This document shows positions 20,101-32,100 of a stretch of DNA of 64,000 nt, piece after piece; position 1 is the stretch's first letter, and each line of letters starts with the position of its first letter. The stretch is from the NCBI GenBank assembly GCA_013407085.1, contig JACCGJ010023095.1:34817-98816 (forward strand). The letters are read 5' to 3'. The position numbers were made by a program, and so were the translations under genes. Source of the DNA: Atriophallophorus winterbourni. Its lineage: Eukaryota > Platyhelminthes > Trematoda > Plagiorchiida > Microphallidae. The notes under the pieces were generated by a model, which worked only from the letters and a program-made list of their open reading frames with translations, did no database searches and was not told where the DNA came from.

Positions 20101-23100
20101 AACTCCCTTGCATGAATCTACGACTAACTATGTAACATAAGTTTGCAAACGGGTTATTAAAAAACAAAACCTACTTTTGCTTTGGCACAAGTTTGAGGAT
20201 GTTTGGAAATAGGGAACCGCAGAGAATAGCTCGAAAGAGCGCGAAATTATCTGATTGGGGAGACGTAAAAAGACACTATTAAATAAACTCATTCAGTCGC
20301 ATTCAGTTAATCAAAAATATGGTTGAAAAACGAACTCATCGACGAACACGAAAAATTTAACTGCGTGTTTGCGCGCCACAAGTTCGTTCACTTATCCGAG
20401 TTAGAACGTGCCAATTGACTGATTTTGAGGCCGATAAAATTTACCGGTTTCGGGAGTATTCACATTTGAACACTTGAGCAATCCAAAACTTCTCACTTCT
20501 GTAGTTTTTTGTATGTATGATGTATGAAAGCACAAGCCTGATCCAGGCTGAACGAGATCTGGTGGGTAAATCGCAGAATAGCTTGCGACAAATGTACACC
20601 AAGCAGAGATTTATAGCGACTCAGGATTGCTTTTATGATTGTCTCTGTTTCGAAATAGAGATATTTTTGTCAGCATTCTTTTATTTAGCTCAGACCCAGA
20701 TTAGCACAAAATCGCGATCCCGACATTTATGTGAGACAGCAACGAGCATGAACCAGGACGTTGCACGAGTAAAAAAGTACCGGAATTTTACGATGACTAT
20801 TTAATATCACTAAATCCCCTTATGAAATTAATTTTGATGGCAATTGGCCGGTAAAGTTGCTAGTAAATAACAACGGCAATTGAATAAATATGAGCGAAAG
20901 CGTCTCTGCAACATCGGATCTATTGAGCCCGTTACATCTATGGCGTGGGACTACAATGGTGATGGTCGGGGGTTCGAATCCCACCCGAAGCAGAGGATAT
21001 GCACTGCTGATGAGCTCAAGAGCGAAACTCGAGTCCAGTGATTCTATTATGGACCGTCGTGATCAACTTTGTGAATCGTTCGTTGGTCTTGGCACGGATG
21101 AGTAGTCACAAACATACCAGTACTTTTCTGTATAGGTTGCTATTTTTCTATATTCACGCATTATTGCAACTAAAATATTGCAATTCCAGGAAAGTAGGTT
21201 AAGTTTACAAACAAAAAATATTTATGGCTCACCTTTGTGAACATTTGCAGCGGCGTTTAAGGGGTCCGGTGAATTGATATACTTTCGTTCGTGTAACAAA
21301 AAGGCATAATCCCTCATCAACGATAATATATCCTGAAAAATTAACTCAGTAGTTAGGGAATTGAGCAAACTATCAAAACAATAAATGACCAGTACATTGT
21401 CTCTACTAATGCGTACGTGCATTTGCGATGAGCGCTAATCACGAGCATTCGAATGATATGCAGAACACCTTACTCTCAGGCACAACACAAGAGCAAGAAG
21501 CGCCGAAAAGTCCGACGACGACGATTGCGAACTCGTAATATTTCGGGTTTCGGAATGATTGCGTTCGAACGGTTCGAGCGATCACATCTGGCTTTTCTCT
21601 ACCCCACCCGCTACACTAACACAACCAGTTTCTGGCTATTTGTTCTCATCAGGTAAAAACAGTGAAATTTCGATTCGATACACTTTGAAAAGATGCGCAA
21701 CGTCGGCCGCAATTCGTCAATGTCGGTCCAACGAGCCCTACATGGCGAGGGCTCGAAGTGTACCGGCTGGCACGAATCCGACTGACAAATCAGATCGAAG
21801 TGATAACCGAGACAGACATGTTTGAGGATCAGTGTTGTGATTGTTTGTTTTGCCTATATAAGAAAGGGTGTTTTTATTTGTCTTGTGCGTAATAAACGCG
21901 TTTGACCAATCGGATTCTCTTGTGTTGTGGGATTCGTGGTTGAACGCAATTAGCGTTGGACAGGTTGACCTCAGGGATGAAGCGAGGTTATTGTTGACCG
22001 ATAAAACCGAAATTTTAAAATTGTCCAGAACTGCGCCAGCTGCCATTTGTTGACCTGAAATGGCCTTGCGTCTATCTGCCCCACCCGCTACACTACCAAT
22101 ACAACCAGTTACTGGCTATTTGTTCTCATCAGGTAAGAACAGTGAAATGTCGATTCAATAGGCTTTGAAAAAGTGTAAAACTAAAAACATTGCATACCTT
22201 AAAAGAGACTGTTAATAAGTCGGTATATGTAAACTTTGGATTAACGATCCACCTAATGAATCAAAGTCAACAGACACAATAAATGATAATGATCAGTTTC
22301 AAGTGCTCACATCCCCTGTATTGCATATCACAATCTTCATTATGTAGAGACGACAAGATTAGTTCCAGTTAGCCTTGACAGTGGAGAAGTAGTAAATGAA
22401 GCTATAATTGTAAGCCACTCTCAAAGAAAAATTAAATTATTCTTAGGAAAACTCACCCGAAGAACATTTTCTCGAAGAAGATACCTATCGCAGAACAAAC
22501 GGCGATCCGTTGGATTGGTCAATTTGCGGTATTGCTGGTTGATGCAAAATGGGAAATGAATACTAAAGGATCAGTTGGTTAGTTAATAGTCAGCAAGTGG
22601 ATGGAAATACCAGCAGAGTGCTGGCGTCTAGATGGATTATCTATAAAGTCACAGTGATAACTAGACTGCTGAAGGGTCCCAGATGCTGTTCGGTAGAAGT
22701 GGCAATTAAATGCCATGCCATTAATTAAGCGGGTCCGTCTAAATATTGCATATGACAGCGCAGTACAAAGGAATGGATGACCAAAACATGTATGAGAGAA
22801 ATATCCGTTACAAACTAATTACGTTATTATTTCTTCCTAGATTGTCGATTAGATTAACAGGCGAAGTTAAATTCGATGTAGTCAAACCAACCAACGTCAA
22901 ACATAGCAAAGCAAATCTTTGTGAAATGGGGGATTGTTATTCAAAGGTGCATACAGAGATCTCACATCAAAAAACGTGGGAAAATTCAAAAAGGGATGAC
23001 TGACCCGTAAAACGTTCACGTATATCCAATGATCGCTGAATGTATTTTGTGCTAATTGGCGGCGAAGGTTCATCACCGGAAGTTGCTTATCAAGAGGCAT

Positions 23101-26100
23101 TTCGAAAGGATCACGGTAGTTCAGACATGCTGCTACAATCAAAGCAGGTTCGAGGCAACCAAAAAGAGCACCGAATATCATTAACTTTGCTAACTGGGGA
23201 TCGAGCGGCAGTTGTGCTAAGTGTACCCCCAGTGCACTTAATTCAGCACGATCTCCCGTCAAATCCTGATACGATTCTTTTGTATACTGGTCTTCTTCTT
23301 CAGATATACCCGTCGTTGAATTATACGTTTGCATCATGACTCTAGCTGCATCTCGTAGTTGACGGCGCGATTGCGTTCGCGTTTGTTGGAGACGATTCTG
23401 TCGTGTTGAGTGTTTACAGAGATCGAGGGCTTGGATTTCGTGGAGAAAATGTAAAGTACGTTCAACTGCGATTGGATCAGGAGGAGATATACACGAAGCG
23501 AGGAATTCGCTGACTGGTCCCAGGCCAAGAAGCTAGTAGGAAGATAAGCGCACATGTTGCAGGCGTGTGATGTACAACGGGAGAAAAAACGACGATTGGC
23601 GATTAACGACAAGGTCATTCACGCAGTAATGTACAATGCGCGATAAAGAAACTTTTATTCGGCACCGGGTGCAATTCAAATCCGGCTCTGTTTTCACGAC
23701 GCCCACACATTTTCTTTCAGGTGGTCCGTTGATATTTCTATTAATTTGTTACCGAAACAAGTACGCAAAATGCTTGACTAGGCGACAAAGAAAACAATTG
23801 AATTGAAAGTTTGTAGTAGTTTGACATCAGAATAATCCACAAGCTGTTGATGTTGAGAGGTGAAATTTGCTCAAATTATGTGTGCTTGTTTTTCTGTTGA
23901 TCATTTTGCTATGTACTTTCAGGTTCACAAATGAATTCAGTGGTGAAAATGACGAGTTTTAACAAATACATGATAAACCTGATAAAATGTAGAGGTATTA
24001 ATCGCTCATAATCGCCAATAAGCACACCTCTCGGATCAGACAGTAGATCGCAAGGATCGTACAATAAATAAACACAAAGATGATGCTGCACAAAAAAGAC
24101 GTTTTACAATGTCACTGTATCGCAATATCGATTGGAAAATGGATTTCTGACGTATCGTATTGATGACTTCTTGCGATAGCCATGGATAAATATGCTGTAT
24201 TCTGTTTTTTTAAAACAAGCTGTTTTCTATCGCTATACGTCGCGTCCTGGAGTGACAACAATTAGCCATGTCATTCACAACGACTTACACTTTCCGATCG
24301 GAGAGCATTGTTTGGTATAGAGTTTGTGTGATCTCCGTTCAGTATGCAAACATTGGGCTCACTATACAGCTGATCAAAGACGTCGTTTAGCATAATGTTT
24401 ACAAAGTGATCAGCAAAATGCCGTGCGGTGTCACTATAATGAGCAATAAAAGTATCGTTCATTGAAACATATTCAATCATCTGCATTAAACTTAGCAAGA
24501 ACTAATCAATGGAAATGGTATGTGTTGTACGCAGTTTAGCAAAATGTGCGCTTAACTGAACTACAGTCACGTGAGGAACAAAACAATAAATGCTGTGATA
24601 TGATCAAAAGGGATTCAGGCGATAATGTGTATCAAGTCACACAATTAAAAGAGTATGGGACAAATAACTTTCAAAAGGTTCATAGTTGCGACCGAGTAAA
24701 GTGATTAAGTTTTAACCGAAAAGTTGTATAGTAGTGAAACTAGAATACAGAAAACATTGTAAACTGTTAGGTAGCGTATAGGGGAGTCCCTGAGGGTTCT
24801 AGATAATTAAGTTCAACATCACGACATCAAAACGGGTTTTAATTTTTTTCAAATCCAAATAAATGGAAAAGGTTCATTAGCAATTCCTGGAGATCATTAC
24901 TAAACGCCTAAAATGATACACATAATGACGAAGGTTTGATATGAGCGATCGCAACATAAGCAGAAACAGTTCGCAGAATGCAAAAACAGTTCACAATGGG
25001 AAACAGAAGACACACACCTTTACTTGTAAAATAATATGTTCAAGGCGAATCCGAAGCATTTCTGGCACTGGATATTCAGACATGACGTGATCATACACAT
25101 ATCGGGTGAATAAGTGGTAACAAAACCCGCTTTGAATGCTGTAAAGTAGACAAAAAGAAGTTCACGTGACGCTTATCCATCTCTGAATGCATCGAATAAA
25201 CAAAGCCAACTTTACATTTTGGTAAAACTTATACACCACAGTCATAAGCATTTACGAAGATTTACCAGATAAAAAGCCAAGGTATCTAAATTCAACATGT
25301 AACGTTTCACTGACGATTCCACGAAATATAAAAAAATGATGGAAAGCAAACAAGAGTAAGGTTCACGTGGAAAAATTAATATGAAAATCACACTTTGATA
25401 CCTCAGAATATTAATGCAGATATTCAATCTAATACATACGGGTATGAAATCATAATCGTGTAACCACCTACACGTGAGCCGCATAAATGGTTTCAAAGGA
25501 ATTCATCGCTCAGCATTACCACAGCTGACGACGAGGTGTGAGTTCAATATCGATTAGGATACAATCAAAACAAAACGCCAAGTTTGTGAGCCATAAGTTA
25601 CATAGCGCCAAAACAACTCACCGACCAGCACGACCTCTGCGTTGCGCGGCATTGCTTCGGCTGATTAACACCGCGGATAAACTGCTCGTGTTCGAATCCG
25701 CATCATAGTCCAACACTTTAATCCGCCCACAATCAATAACGTGTACAACATCGGGAATGGTGATACTGTGGGAAAAAATTGTACAAACATCAACAACCCT
25801 ACTGTCTCCACTTGAAAGATTGTAGCGTGTAGGAGCTGAAGATGTGAGCGACGAAAAAATATAAGGTTCAATCTGTGGCGACTAGCGCATTATTGCTGAT
25901 TTTGGTATTTAGTGAACAGGAGGAGAAATCAAATACTTTTCACTATTGAATTTCGGCCACGTTGAAGTTCAAGGCTAGTGCTCATCTCCGGTTGTAATGT
26001 AACGATGTAATGAGAAACCGGTCAAAATGCTAAATAGTCTCAGTTGTTAATTAGATAACCTTGGGATATGGTGAAGAATATTTGTGAACCGTATGACAGG

Positions 26101-29100
26101 GGTCAGTAAAGCTTCGAGAAGATGAAATTCAATAATCGAATAAGCATTCTCATTCAAACGGAAATCGCAAATCAAATCAAATATCGATAAAAAGAGTACT
26201 ATGTTTGTGATCATTTAAGTGATACAGCTTATTCGATTACACACAGAAGCAGGACAGCAAGACGAAGGTTTAACACAGGTTTCACTGATACAAACGGTGC
26301 TGCACAGTCAGTCAAGTCGAAGTGAATGTGGCAGATATTATTGATAAACGAAGATAAAGAATCGTTGAATAATCGGTACGTAGCATACCGGTCGGACACA
26401 TATAAATACAGAGTGCACTAAGTGGGGTTCAACGAGGTAAATCAGAATGATTGGCCAAGGATTCGTTCCGTTGTAAATGGACGCGCAAACGACGGGGTCG
26501 ATAGAATGTCAAGTCATCATGGAAACGCGGTACAAAAATATTTACTAGTGACATGAACTCAGAACAACCAGGGAAATCCCAGAGAAATAAATAGGATAGT
26601 TCACCGCCACAAGATAAATTATCAAAAATGGTACGCAATAAGGTTAATTAATACAAAGCGCATGCGGATCCTGATCCTACTGTCCCTACCTGATGAGTGC
26701 AAACAGCACGAAACCGGTCGTGGGGTGTTTTGTGTGAAGGAAATGCATGCAAATGTGTTTTATATTAATACAAACCTCGTTTCTGCAATATTTGTAGCCA
26801 CGATGACTTTGCGACGACCGGGTGGTGGATTCGCAAATAAATCACGCTGCTTTGAGATCGAAACTCGAGAGTGCAGTGGGTAGATTTGCACAATGCCAGC
26901 TCGTTCGCCATACAACGTCGGGTTATTTTGACGCAAAGCAGTTATTGTTTCACGGATGGCCTGTTTGAGAAACAAGATAAACAGTGTGAAGTCGAGGATA
27001 ATTAAATAGCAATGATTAAAATAACCCGAAAAAGCATCATCATCATCAAAGACAGCAATACACCGGTAGCACGTACTGAATGCCTAACTGTCATACAACC
27101 ATGAAAAAGTAAAATCCTAAAAGATGGGGAAGGGTGGGACTTAAATTGCTATGGCTACTATAGAAGAGTAAGCACAAACAAACTGGGAAGAGGTGCCTAC
27201 ACCTCGAATGGAACATGCATTCAAACAAGTTTCGTGAACGAGTAGAGCAACATTCAGCACGGCAGCTTCCTTGCGGCTTTCACTGTCATGCATCATAACA
27301 AGCTTTTCTCGTCACTTCAGCTTGACAACATACAAGGTTATGCAAACACTCCAAGAAGATGCTTAGTGCAAGACCGCCATTGAACACGGTTTCGGGACAT
27401 ATCCTGAAGCGTAACTAACCATTGCGATATATGATCGCGGGGACACCAGCCTGGAAGACGCGCTGCGCCTACTTTGGAAAGGTTACTAGTAAGAATTTTT
27501 AGCTGCCTATGCCATGTGACGGTTTGGCCACCCCGAGATTTACGCCAATCAGGATGTGGCGTCGCAAAAAGAATCTGTTTCGGAAGTCGGTGGTCCGGCA
27601 TCCGTAAAGTGACCCAACCCGCGTAACCATGAGGTGATCTGCTTCTCTATATCGAAACATACTAACAAACAAACTTATTTTCGGAGAGCATCCGTGCGCA
27701 TACGATTGTAACAGCTAACCCTGAATGCTGCGGAGACCACCGAAAAAGCATAGAGAAAAAGGAAGACGCAATGCAAGTGTGATTAAGAACAACGAGTGTT
27801 GACAACAAAACGATTACAGAACCGTCGCGAAATCGCTGTTACCACTGAAATCGGGTGATGTGTCAAAGTGAATGCACCACATGGGTGAATAATGCATGGC
27901 AAAAATTTCACCCGCAGTAATGGGTGACGTACGAAGGACAGTAGATTCATAAATGATGAATTCAGCCAACTCATCTAGGTTATCAAAGATATGGGAACTG
28001 TTATATCTACGGTTTGAAACTGCACGGATGTACAATCATGCAATACTTCTGTGCCGTGCAACTAACACCCAGGCAAATTGATTTACAGCTGATAGTGAGC
28101 TACATGAAAAAACTTAGAGTCTGCTAAATAATTGTCATACCAGTCTAGGCCCAGGCAATCTGACAGTATATCGGACCACGCGCAGCACTTTGTCTGAATC
28201 GGCCTGAGATTTCAAGCATATTATGGCTTAGAACATGAAAGAGCTATAAGGCAATAGGGAAATAAAAGATTTTGTTTTAAGGCAAACCGTAAATGAATTC
28301 ACAAATCCATGGTAACAGACAATCGATTAAATCTAGCATGAGATAGAACTTTCAGCACAGACTTTTGCTTTTCACGTGACACTCTACGAACAACTGATGA
28401 ACCGTAAACATTGGAGATACACAAAATAGATAGCAAAATCCATTTAAAAGTGCAAAAACATTTCGGTGTAATTATGAGTGGCACATGAAAATCTGATGCT
28501 CCGACAGATGCTCGCAAAATGTATCAGAAAAAGACAGTTCGCAAATTAAAGGTTCGGCAAAACGGATACAGTCAATCACGTGAACTAACATGAAGACTAT
28601 GGAAAGTTGTATGCGGTAAGATAACAGGCTTGAAAATATAGCCTCTTTCGTCATCTAGCTTGATGACGAAACGTCCTACTGTTACAATGCCAGCTCAGCG
28701 AACACACAACACAGAACATCCAATCCATGAGCTACAAGTATTCGCTTCAATATCAAATATATCCTCTTGTTCACTTTCTCACATAAGCATTTCCACAAAA
28801 TTGACCTAAGTAATGAGTCTAAACGGCGCGAATCCTCTACACATGCGCTCAGGACACATTCTGCGCTTCACAGACACATGAAGTGAACGTGCTTAATTAA
28901 CACAAATACAAGGCAATATTCAAAAATAGTCACAAGCTGAGCTAAGGACAAATATTGACCCACAAATTTGTTACGTATAACGCATACCAATAATTTACGA
29001 GAAAAAACACCACAACAACTAGATGAATTTGGCGGTAATAGTTCAATTAGAAGCTCGTATTGACGAAGATTTCTTGATGCAAATGAAATAGGGAACCTCT

Positions 29101-32100
29101 GATATAACAAAATTCTGGAAGGCAGTGTGATATGGTTCGACGAGACTTTGATGACATTTGAGAACATCGTGGTGGAACGGGTCTCTAGATTGTTTCCAGA
29201 AAGCCATTCAAAGGTAAGGGCTGAATACAGCGGTACAGAATTAAGGAATAGAAATATAAAACATAGATCATAATAACGAGATAAATTCCTCAATGGCTCA
29301 AAACATCTCGAAGCGAACATAATGAATGATAATTGACATCAAAACAATTTAAGCGTTAATATAACATGGTTCGACCGAGCAATCAATTAAATTTGATAAT
29401 TGTCTGGAGTTGGAAGTAACAGTTGGAACAATACTAATAAATCGATCACAAGAGTGTTGTTTCAAAACAGTTTCTAGGATAATCAAAAAGTGTTTAGAAT
29501 AAAAGTGATACAAAAATTGCAGGTGAACCGTAAAAAGGCCAGGTAAAATACAAGTGAGTCCAAGTTAGGTTACCGGACTTTTATTGCCAATCTGACAGAA
29601 GGAAATTTTAACTAAAACATTGTATAACATGCATTCGCGCGCTGTTTCAAGGTTTACGTAACCCAGGTATACTGGCCTACATGAGGATTGCAAACGCTCA
29701 AGACCCGTTAAGGACGTAGATAAACAGTTTAAATGTTAATTAAAATACATTATCAGCCCGGAAAGAACAATAACTGACATAGATAAGTGTGGGAGATGTG
29801 AACAACACAATATATTAACAAATTACAGGCGCTTCACTATCGAGAGCTAGTAAAACTTTATTACGAAAATAGACCGAGGCTATATATGTATACTACTCGT
29901 AGGCGACGTTTTCTTCACCGAGAACAAAAACAAGGTTTGCACTTACGGATGCTCCGGGCACGAACACCAACACGGCCCCAGATGTACTATTGTTTATGAT
30001 GTGATCGACCAAGTGCACAATCAAATCCGTCTGCGGGTAAGCATCCTGATCGACGATACGGATAATCTGCTCAGCGCACTCTGATAAACTAAAAAGAAAT
30101 TATATTCGACGGGGAGCGAAATGTGTGAAGAGATTTACTTCTGAATGTGTTCTGGGGGAAAATAAAAAACAAAATATACCCGTTTTGTGTCTTCAGCCAT
30201 TTGTTCAGACTCTGGTTGGACATACGTGAGGCTTTCCGAGCCTCTCCTTTCGTTAAGCCACTATCCACAAACCGTCGAGCAAGATAGTTCTGTTGATTAG
30301 CAGCAAGTGATGACAATTCTGAGGATGGAAGCCAGAAACTGGAAAGCAGAAAGTAGTAGTGGTTGATCTATCTTGGATGCATTTGATAGTAAACAAAGAC
30401 AACATGTGGTGGAGTAAAAATTGATAATGTGTAGCCGCTGGTGAGCTTGTCATACAGTTGGAGAATTAAATAAGCAATAATGAACTCAAAGTCTTGAGAC
30501 GGTAGTTCTTAATGGTATCAACCGATCGGTCAAAAGTGGGTAAATTTCAGGTTTGTACAAAAGATGAAGTTTGGACTTGACATGGCAGGTGTTTCGCAAG
30601 CATCACCAAACCAAAACGATGAATAGAGTTGCTAACTTTCCAAGCAAAACCCTATGAACTCCAAGATAAAATATATTTTCTGTGACTGCAATGCAAATAA
30701 AAAACCAAGTACAAACTAAACACAAAATTGAACCACAGACAATGTATTAACGAGAGATACTGGCTAACTATATGATTAGATGTTGCGAAGGACTGGTTGG
30801 AAAGTACCATAGCAAAAGCGATTTGTTAAAATATACAGTACTAAGGACACACATGGTTGACTTAAATCGATTTCAGTGGGAGAAAGAAGTCGGGAGAATC
30901 TTCCGTATTAGTCGGCAGAAATTTAGTAGTAGGCACTGAATACGTAGGACAGTTGGCTGTGGCGGTATGCGTCCAGCATTGATGGTCCGAAGTGCATCCG
31001 GGAAAGAGGGTGAGGAGATGAGGTGTGCTCGGGAAGTGGATTCTGAAGAGTAGCAAACGGAGGTAGTGTTCGCAGTGAGATTATACGACATTGTCATTAT
31101 CGTCATCGTTGAAGGTAGGCGTGATCCTACCCGGTTGCCTACACCGAAGAAGAGAAGATTTCGTTTAGGGAGTCCTACCCGGAGACTTCAGCACGTTGGC
31201 TTTACCCGCAAGGCAGTGGAGCGAGGTTCGCACCTATCAGTGGCCGGTGACCGGCGAAGCGGTTCGTACGCCCTTTTTCGGGAAATTTCCAGTTCCCAGC
31301 CCGATAACCCCTTTGTTTGGTTGGCGACTGCAGTTTTCGCTTGTGCACCATACAATGTCCTTAGATAGGACAAGAGGCAGTGACTCTTGATGCGGCGAGT
31401 CACATCCGCCGCGTGATGATGTCATCATTGGATTTATGTGGCATTTTATAGGAAGAATGCTTGTCAAGCGATAACTCACAACATCATCAAACACCACCGC
31501 CGAACTTTTCAATGAGCCCGGAGAACCGAGCCCATAAGCTGACACTAACGTGGAGGTATTTCGGAGAAGTGAGCGGAAAATGAACAGGATCAATGGATTG
31601 GCAAGCATGTATATACACATAAAATATGCCGGTCAAATGATGCAAGTTGGCTTTTCATTTGCATCTAAAGAATACAACACAGTATAATTACGTCACACAT
31701 AATAAACCGTATATTTCTCACTGACTTCGGATCACAGCCATGTCACGTAAAAGATCGAGCGTGCTCTTAGAGAGGATTTGAGATCACAACTAAATTCTAA
31801 CTAGATAGTATTCATAATTTCATAAACTATAGAAATAAACGTCTCAATTCGACTACATCATAAAGGTTTTTCTAGAGAGTCACCAAGATGAGGCCCATCT
31901 CACTAGAAGCAAAACAAACTCCATGCGTATGAGATAGATGTGACGGCATTTTGTAGTGTATGCCAACAGGTGCATACAAACATGAACCAGACGGGGTGAA
32001 AAGAACTTACTTTGTCATTCGGAGAACATCCTCTAGGAAATAGTTTTGCACCGGAAAGAGACGTCCAGGTAGATCCAGGCGAGCACAGTTATCTAGAATG

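Larger units (their letters stand above)
20885..21105 (+). mobile_element. tRNA-derived SINE carrying a hammerhead ribozyme
   Basis: A perfect pol III B box, GGTTCGAATCC (20,971-20,981), sits in a tRNA T-arm-like context. It is followed about 25 bases later by a complete hammerhead core (21,002-21,040). This is the same architecture as the schistosome Sm-alpha SINEs. The A box region upstream is not clearly recognisable. It lies in intron 15, antisense to the helicase gene. Confidence 0.75.

Noticed and set aside
20940..20990. tRNA gene
   Set aside because: The B box and T-arm are good, but no acceptor stem or anticodon arm can be folded around them, and a hammerhead follows. A SINE fits better.
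28868..29320. 150-codon minus-strand frame
   Set aside because: No domain, AT-rich composition, inside a helicase intron, and no phase-compatible splice sites.
31188..31620. Frames of 71 and 127 codons in intron 7
   Set aside because: They lie in repeat family G or cross into intron sequence. Only a small piece (31,498-31,544) can serve as an exon.
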